5,849 bases of DNA from CAYVSF01 sp046482855 (GTDB taxonomy: Bacteria > Bacteroidota > Bacteroidia > Bacteroidales > UBA12077). A program made the translations under genes and the position numbers. Location: positions 1-5,849 of the forward strand of contig JAWOEH010000052.1 of NCBI GenBank assembly GCA_046482855.1. Reading direction: 5' to 3'. Numbering within the stretch: position 1 is the stretch's first letter; the number at the start of each line of letters is the position of its first letter. The notes beneath the pieces are model-generated. The model worked only from the letters and a program-made list of their open reading frames with translations, ran no database searches and was not told the DNA's origin. This document shows positions 1 through 4,136 of this stretch, piece by piece.

Positions 1-268
1 TTCGGATGAAGCAATTCTGGACTTGCCACGCCATATCTTTGAAGTGGATGGAAAAATTGACGAAGAGATTATTAAAGTGGGCAATGTTGTTCCCATGCAA
101 GATAAAGATGGTAACAAATTTAATGGAATCATCCTTGAGATGAAAGACGATGCCATTAAGGTAGATTTCAATCATCCTTTGGCTGGTGATGATCTTTTTT
201 TCCAGGGAGAAGTAATGGAAGTGCGCGACGCTAACGAAGAAGAAGCGAAGCAAGGATTCGTTGAGTAA
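1..268 (+). CDS. slyD: SlyD-like FKBP-type peptidyl-prolyl cis-trans isomerase, C-terminal part (5' end outside window)
   Basis: FKBP-type isomerases of the SlyD group catalyse prolyl cis-trans isomerisation and act as cytoplasmic folding helpers. The first complete codon is at base 2, the reading frame enters open from the left edge, and the stop is TAA at 266-268, giving 88 visible residues. The visible part matches the insert-in-flap segment and the C-terminal FKBP strand of SlyD: LPRHIF, then a small beta domain (VGNVVPMQDKDGNKF), then the family signature VDFNHPLAGDDLFFQGEV followed by the helix-leading tail DANEEEA. In E. coli SlyD the corresponding block is VDGNHMLAGQNLKFNVEV. Roughly the first 70 residues, including the N-terminal half of the FKBP domain, lie upstream of the window. 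The protein ends at QGFVE and lacks the histidine/cysteine-rich metal-binding tail of E. coli SlyD, so a nickel-handling role is not supported. The TTG at 23 is internal and is not the start. The family call is firm; the exact cellular role is inferred. Confidence 0.9.
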   Translation, partial: SDEAILDLPRHIFEVDGKIDEEIIKVGNVVPMQDKDGNKFNGIILEMKDDAIKVDFNHPLAGDDLFFQGEVMEVRDANEEEAKQGFVE

Positions 269-292
269 AGGCAAATTTCACGACATTTTTTA

Positions 293-329
293 CAAAAGGT
301 GGCTTTTATAGCTGCCTTTTGTTATTTTT
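293..329 (+). terminator. Rho-independent terminator after the SlyD-like gene
   Basis: An 11-bp stem pairs CAAAAGGTGGC (293-303) with GCTGCCTTTTG (311-321) around a 7-base loop. Two of the pairs are G-U wobbles. A T-rich tail (TTATTTTTG) follows immediately. It lies 25 bases past the SlyD stop codon, the right place to end that transcript. Confidence 0.8.
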
Positions 330-330
330 G
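323..330 (+). promoter_or_regulatory. Possible -7 box (TAnnTTTG) for the beta-barrel gene
   Basis: TATTTTTG matches the Bacteroidota -7 consensus TAnnTTTG exactly and would start transcription about 75 bases before the ATG at 411. No TTG or TTTG sits 17-23 bases upstream, and the box lies inside the T-tract of the preceding terminator, so a chance match is quite possible. No better candidate is visible in 269-410. A small hairpin (CTTGC 350-354 with GCAAG 359-363, loop TCTG) would fall in the leader. Confidence 0.3.
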
Positions 331-410
331 TTTGGCATAGTTGTTGGTTCTTGCTCTGGCAAGTTCTGTTTTGAATTTTACCATTCTATTGAAAACTAAA
401 ATTGAGCATT

Positions 411-1052
411 ATGAAACGACTTATTTTATTTCTTTTATTGTTAGCCCCTATAATGGCTATGAGTCAGGTTAAGTTTGGTGTTAAAGGTGGGATAACTTCC
501 TCTTCCATTAAAGTGAATGAAACGATTGATGCTGCCGAAGCCGAGGATTTTGAATCGCTAAAAGTGCAAGGAGAAAATGCCAAAATTGGTTTTCAGGGGG
601 GTGTTTTTTCTCGTATTACAATTTTAAATCTTTATGTACAACCCGAATTACTCTTTACCTCTACAAGCGGTGAAGTGGAAGTTACTGAACTTTTAGCTGA
701 TGATAGCAAAATATCAAAAATTCGCGACCAGGAATTCAAGAAACTAGATATCCCCATCATGGTGGGGTATAAATTTGGCCCTGCACGAGTGCAAGCCGGA
801 CCCGTTGCCAGTATTATTATCGATAGTAAGTCCGCTTTATCGGATTATGGTAATTATAAAGAGGAGTTCAATGGAGCTACTTGGGGATATCAGGTAGGCG
901 TTGGTCTGGATATCCTTAATAAAGTTACACTGGATGTTAAGTATGAAGGCAATTTGAGTAAATTGGGTGATGGCGTAAAAGTTTTGGGAGAGGAACGATC
1001 TTTCGATAGCCGCACGAGTCAATTTGTTTTTAACGTAGGTATTTTCTTCTAG
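411..1052 (+). CDS. Outer-membrane beta-barrel (porin family) protein
   Basis: A 213-residue secreted protein with the look of the Bacteroidota 'outer membrane beta-barrel' family (PF13568-like). It opens with a signal peptide: basic MKR, a hydrophobic run of about 14 residues (LILFLLLLAPIMAM), and a likely signal peptidase I cleavage near AMS/Q at residues 18-19. The mature chain begins VKFGVKGGI, a typical first strand of this family. It continues as alternating amphipathic stretches separated by polar turns, including LYVQPELLF, KKLDIPIMVGYKF, ARVQAGPVASIII, YQVGVGLDI and KVTLDVKYEG. It ends in a strand closing with phenylalanine (FVFNVGIFF), as expected for insertion by the BAM complex. 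ATG 411 was preferred over the in-frame TTG at 402 because it puts the lysine/arginine pair right at the N-terminus. The gene is flanked by terminators on both sides and is probably monocistronic. Its cargo or ligand cannot be read from the sequence. Confidence 0.85.
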   Translation: MKRLILFLLLLAPIMAMSQVKFGVKGGITSSSIKVNETIDAAEAEDFESLKVQGENAKIGFQGGVFSRITILNLYVQPELLFTSTSGEVEVTELLADDSKISKIRDQEFKKLDIPIMVGYKFGPARVQAGPVASIIIDSKSALSDYGNYKEEFNGATWGYQVGVGLDILNKVTLDVKYEGNLSKLGDGVKVLGEERSFDSRTSQFVFNVGIFF

Positions 1053-1078
1053 TAAATATCGTATTTTCCAAAGTTATT

Positions 1079-1113
1079 AACAGTCAGCAAGCAAATTGTT
1101 GACTGTTTTTTTT
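1079..1113 (+). terminator. Strong rho-independent terminator after the beta-barrel gene
   Basis: A 12-bp stem (AACAGTCAGCAA 1079-1090 with TTGTTGACTGTT 1096-1107, one G-U pair) closes a 5-base loop. A run of eight T (1106-1113) begins within the last two stem bases. It sits 27 bases after the stop codon. Confidence 0.9.
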
Positions 1114-1194
1114 GTCTGGTCGAATCTAAGCTTGATCTTATTCAGTAGGTAGCTTATGGTTGAATACCTCCCATTAATCAAATCAAAACATTCA

Positions 1195-1228
1195 TTTGTC
1201 ATTTCACACCCTCTTTTACTTACTTTTG
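1195..1228 (+). promoter_or_regulatory. Bacteroidota-type promoter for the serine hydrolase gene
   Basis: TTTG at 1195-1198 is followed, after 22 bases, by TACTTTTG at 1221-1228, which is an exact TAnnTTTG box. This fits the -33/-7 layout used by the primary sigma factor in this phylum. Transcription would start near 1234-1236, leaving a leader of about 60 bases before the ATG at 1297. The rest of the 1053-1296 gap holds only the upstream terminator and unremarkable A/T-rich sequence. Confidence 0.5.
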
Positions 1229-1240
1229 TCCCCTTCATTT

Positions 1241-1280
1241 TCTAACTTAGTGTTAAGTAATCTTTTGATTGTGAGTTAGA
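1241..1280 (+). repeat. Inverted repeat in the leader of the serine hydrolase gene
   Basis: TCTAACT (1241-1247) is the exact reverse complement of AGTTAGA (1274-1280). The 26 bases between them can form smaller hairpins: ACTTA with TAAGT around GTGT, and AATC with GATT around TTTT (1259-1270). It lies in the inferred 5' untranslated region, just downstream of the predicted start site. It could be an operator or an mRNA structure, but the arms are short and A/T-rich, so function is unproven. Confidence 0.3.
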
Positions 1281-1296
1281 TGAATATTTTTATGTT

Positions 1297-2637
1297 ATGA
1301 GTGAAAGAAAGATTGAGCTACTTACTGTCAGACGGGTACTTGGATTAATCCTGTTCTTTTTTGTAGAAATTGCTCTCACTTTTTCCGACAAAACCTACGT
1401 AGAACACACCTATCCTGAGGAAAAGGCAACCCCTGTATCCCATGTAATTTCCAATAATCTCTCTCAGTATGAGTCGATGGATACTTTGGATAGCCTTATT
1501 GAATCCTTTATGGACAAATGGGGAATTGTTGGGGCCTCCGTGGCCATTGCTAAAGATGAAAAGTTATTATATGCAAAAGGGTTTGGTTATGCGGATAAAG
1601 AGGCAGGGGTAGAAGTTGATACGAAACACCTGTTTCGCATAGCCAGTGTGTCAAAACTTATTACTGCAACGGCCATCATGAAACTTGTTGAAAGGGACTC
1701 TCTGGAGCTTAGCGACAAAGTGTTTGGAGAGGATGGAATATTAAATGATTCCTCTTTTCGCATGATTAAAGATCCCCGAGTTAAAGAAATTACCATTAAG
1801 CATTTGTTGGAACATTCTGGCGGGTGGGACAAACGCAAAGGGGATCCGGTTTTTCGTGTGCACTCTATTGCTTACGCAATGGATAAAACGCTGCCCATCG
1901 GCTTAGATATTATTACTGAATATGTACTAAAAGAGCGCAGTCTCGATTTCTCACCTGGCGAACGAGTAAGTTATTCAAATTTTGGGTATGCTCTCTTAGG
2001 GGAAATTATTGCCAAAACAAGCGGAACGAGTTATGAGGATTTCGTGACAACCAATATTTTAAACCCTATAGGTGTCTATGATTTTCATCTGGGGCACTCA
2101 TTGGCAGGTGAGCGCTTTCAAAATGAGGTTAATTATTACGGGTTGCAGAATGAGAGAAAGATTATATCCAGCTTTGGAAATGGGGAATTGGTGCCTAAAT
2201 TTTATGGTGGAAACCCCATGGAGACCCTTGGTGCAGCAGGAGCATGGGTGGCTTCTCCGGCCGAAATGGTGAAGTTTCTTGTAGCGATTGACGGACAACC
2301 CGGGAAACCGGATATCCTATCCTCCGAGGCTTTGGAGATGATGGCCTCAAATAGTAACGGAACGCGACCTTTTGGTTGGACCGGAACCACCCCTGAAGGG
2401 TTTTATTGGCGAACAGGAACGCTCTCGGGAACCTCTGCCCTTTTGATTAAGCAGCCTAATGGGTTGAGCTGGTTTTTTGTTATGAATACCACCCCCAGAT
2501 ATGGTGCTCGGTTTCCGGTACAGATCAATCGAACCATGCTTCAAGGAATGGCTTCTGTCGAAAATTGGCCTGAATACGATTTATTTGAATTTCGTAAACC
2601 AAGTGTTAATACACTGCCTCTGCTCACACAGCGTTAA
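1297..2637 (+). CDS. Serine hydrolase, beta-lactamase / penicillin-binding-protein-like family (class C fold)
   Basis: A 446-residue protein of the PF00144 serine hydrolase family, whose members include class C beta-lactamases, D-alanyl-D-alanine peptidases and esterases. The catalytic signatures appear in the normal order and spacing. The SxxK motif is S117-V-S-K120 within FRIASVSK, with S117 the acyl-enzyme serine. The tyrosine motif is Y226-S-N228. The third motif is R372-T-G374 within YWRTGTLSG, replacing the KTG of AmpC. Conserved structural blocks such as IKHLLEHSGG (167-176), FSPGERVSYSNFGYALLGEII and GAAGAWVASPAEMVKFL are also present. Residues 14-29 form a hydrophobic segment preceded by RR, suggesting a signal peptide or membrane anchor. 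No lipobox cysteine is seen, so the enzyme probably faces the periplasm. The ATG at 1297 is preceded by A/T-rich sequence without a Shine-Dalgarno site. The substrate cannot be fixed: cell-wall peptide, ester and beta-lactam are all possible, and true beta-lactamase activity is not implied. Confidence 0.92.
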   Translation: MSERKIELLTVRRVLGLILFFFVEIALTFSDKTYVEHTYPEEKATPVSHVISNNLSQYESMDTLDSLIESFMDKWGIVGASVAIAKDEKLLYAKGFGYADKEAGVEVDTKHLFRIASVSKLITATAIMKLVERDSLELSDKVFGEDGILNDSSFRMIKDPRVKEITIKHLLEHSGGWDKRKGDPVFRVHSIAYAMDKTLPIGLDIITEYVLKERSLDFSPGERVSYSNFGYALLGEIIAKTSGTSYEDFVTTNILNPIGVYDFHLGHSLAGERFQNEVNYYGLQNERKIISSFGNGELVPKFYGGNPMETLGAAGAWVASPAEMVKFLVAIDGQPGKPDILSSEALEMMASNSNGTRPFGWTGTTPEGFYWRTGTLSGTSALLIKQPNGLSWFFVMNTTPRYGARFPVQINRTMLQGMASVENWPEYDLFEFRKPSVNTLPLLTQR

Positions 2638-2647
2638 AACTTCATGA

Positions 2648-2700
2648 TATTAACAAGTGGCTGATAACTAGCATAGCAACCCTGTAGTTTGTTGATAACT
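2648..2700 (+). repeat. TGATAACT direct repeats and inverted repeat upstream of the kinase gene
   Basis: TGATAACT occurs twice, at 2662-2669 and 2693-2700, with starts 31 bases apart (about three helical turns). An overlapping inverted repeat pairs TATTAACAA (2648-2656) with TTGTTGATA (2689-2697), 9 bp including one G-T pair. The elements lie about 40-75 bases ahead of the inferred -7 box, a plausible position for an activator. The region is A/T-rich, so chance is not excluded. No convincing terminator for the serine hydrolase gene is seen in this gap. Confidence 0.3.
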
Positions 2701-2711
2701 TGAGAAGTGAC

Positions 2712-2745
2712 TTGAATAGAGCCCCGGTTTTTCTTGCTATATTTG
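2712..2745 (+). promoter_or_regulatory. Bacteroidota-type promoter for the cNMP-binding histidine kinase gene
   Basis: TTG at 2712-2714 and TATATTTG at 2738-2745 (exact TAnnTTTG) are separated by 23 bases, at the upper end of the usual spacing. The inferred start near 2751-2753 gives a leader of about 50 bases before ATG 2803. Confidence 0.5.
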
Positions 2746-2802
2746 CTCAGATGGTATCAAAATGTAACATACAGGTAACTCGCTTCGTTAACTGATATTG
2801 AA

Positions 2803-4035
2803 ATGGGGTTCTCAATTTTGAAAAATAGCAAAAGCAAATCATCACTTTACCACCTTGAAACACTTAGCAAGGTTAGTATTTTTGAGGGCTTAAGTGACGA
2901 AATCCTTCGGGAGATTGCGTTGATGCTTAAAGAGTATAGACTCAAAAAAGGAACAAAAGTCTTTGCTAAAGGAGACTTCTTGGGTGCTATGTATGTTATT
3001 GTTGAAGGCAGTGTTGTGGTTCATGATGGAGAACATATTTTTGCTTCCTTTGGTACGGGCGATTTTTTTGGCGAATATTCATTAATTGATTCTACCTCTC
3101 GTTCGGCTACTGTTACTACAATTAAAGATTCGGTGCTCTTACGATTGGAGCAAAAAGATTTCGATAGCCTGCTTCGAAAATACCACCAAATAACAAGAAG
3201 TATTCTGAATGTATTAATCAATCGACTTCGACAGAATAATATCCTGGAGGAGAAGTTGACACAACATAGCCAGAAAATTCAAGAACAGCGTGATGAGTTG
3301 GAAGAACAACGGAAATCTTTAACAGAGTTAAATGCCACAAAGGATAAATTCTTTACCATCATAGCTCATGACTTGAAAAATCCCTTTAATACGGTTATCG
3401 GGCTATCCGATTTACTTTTACATCGACTCGACTCCTATAATGCAGATAAGATTCGCGAGTTTGTCAGCCAAATAAACCGGTATTCGAATGGTGCCTACGC
3501 TTTATTGGAAAACTTGCTTCAATGGGCAAAAACACAAACCGGACGTATGGAGATGTTTCCTGTCTCTTTTTCAATGCACGACTGTGTCGCCAGTGTTGTA
3601 GAGCTTTATCGTATGCAAGCGCAGGAGAAGGCCGTTTCCTTACATGTTCAAATTGATCATGCCTATATAAAAGCAGATGCCAACATGGTGAGTACCGTTA
3701 TGCGTAACTTGTTGTCGAATGCCATAAAATTTACCCCTCGTGGAGGGCGTGTGAAAATTTATATCTCCAATGAATCGGATACAGAATACACCTTTGTTGT
3801 AGAGGATAATGGCATTGGAATGGAACAAGATGAAGTGGAGAAACTTTTTAAAATTGATTCGCACTTCTCTACCCCGGGAACCGATGATGAAGCCGGCACG
3901 GGTATTGGCCTTATATTAGCAAAAGAGTTTGTTCAACAAAATAACGGCACAATTAGTGTCGATAGCACAAAGGGAGAGGGGACCCGTTTCATTATCCAAC
4001 TTCCAAAAGCCCCTCGTGAAAATACGAATCAGTAA
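2803..4035 (+). CDS. Soluble sensor histidine kinase with N-terminal cyclic-nucleotide-binding domain
   Basis: A 410-residue cytoplasmic sensor kinase with no signal peptide or membrane segment. Residues about 21-140 form a CRP/Fnr-type cyclic-nucleotide-binding domain. They run from FEGLSDEIL through the glycine-rich turn (IVEGSVVV) to a phosphate-binding-cassette-like stretch: G90-E91-Y-S-L, then R100-S-A102. Both the glutamate and the arginine that contact cyclic nucleotide in CRP are kept. A charged helix (about 145-178) links to the HisKA domain, whose H-box AHDLKNP carries the phospho-acceptor H189. The HATPase_c domain follows, with N-box LLSNAIKFT (N302 and N306), G1 box DNGIGM (335-340), F-box region LFKIDSHFST and G2 box GTGIGL (365-370). 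All catalytic boxes are intact, so an active kinase is expected. It has no receiver domain, no DNA-binding domain, and no response regulator gene beside it in the window, so it looks like an orphan kinase here. The ligand (cAMP, cGMP, other, or none) is inferred only from the fold. Confidence 0.93.
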   Translation: MGFSILKNSKSKSSLYHLETLSKVSIFEGLSDEILREIALMLKEYRLKKGTKVFAKGDFLGAMYVIVEGSVVVHDGEHIFASFGTGDFFGEYSLIDSTSRSATVTTIKDSVLLRLEQKDFDSLLRKYHQITRSILNVLINRLRQNNILEEKLTQHSQKIQEQRDELEEQRKSLTELNATKDKFFTIIAHDLKNPFNTVIGLSDLLLHRLDSYNADKIREFVSQINRYSNGAYALLENLLQWAKTQTGRMEMFPVSFSMHDCVASVVELYRMQAQEKAVSLHVQIDHAYIKADANMVSTVMRNLLSNAIKFTPRGGRVKIYISNESDTEYTFVVEDNGIGMEQDEVEKLFKIDSHFSTPGTDDEAGTGIGLILAKEFVQQNNGTISVDSTKGEGTRFIIQLPKAPRENTNQ

Positions 4036-4065
4036 TAAGCTATAACTTCGCAACTCTTTCCAACG

Positions 4066-4115
4066 CTCAGGGAGTAAAAAATTACTTGAAATATCCCGAG
4101 AAAGGAGATCTTTCT
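4066..4115 (+). other. Possible RNA hairpins or weak terminator between the kinase and coiled-coil genes
   Basis: Two overlapping structures are possible. The first pairs CTC-A-GGGA (4066-4073, one bulged A) with TCCCGAG (4094-4100) and encloses a small GTAA/TTAC hairpin (4074-4085). The second pairs AGAAAG (4099-4104) with CTTTCT (4110-4115) around GAGAT and is followed by the T-rich but interrupted TTATCTTTATCC. They share bases 4099-4100 and cannot both form fully. This may be a weak terminator or leader structure; read-through into the next gene remains possible. Confidence 0.3.
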
Positions 4116-4136
4116 TTATCTTTATCCTCAAAATAA

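Noticed and set aside
402..410. TTG at 402 as start of the beta-barrel gene
   Set aside because: It would add only LSI-like residues before MKR. ATG 411 gives a standard signal peptide N-terminus.
837..1022. Minus-strand open frame opposite the beta-barrel gene
   Set aside because: It is short, has no recognisable domain or promoter, and is fully overlapped by a well-supported gene.
2072..2272. Plus-strand open frame of 66 codons inside the serine hydrolase
   Set aside because: It lies wholly within the well-supported hydrolase gene in another frame and has no family features.
4102..4107. AAGGAG as ribosome binding site for the coiled-coil gene
   Set aside because: It lies 29 bases before ATG 4137, too far to act. 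The other genes here also lack Shine-Dalgarno sites, as is normal in Bacteroidota.
3916..4131. Minus-strand open frame spanning the end of the kinase gene and the following gap
   Set aside because: Most of it is antisense to the conserved G2 region of the kinase. The part in the gap shows no protein signature.
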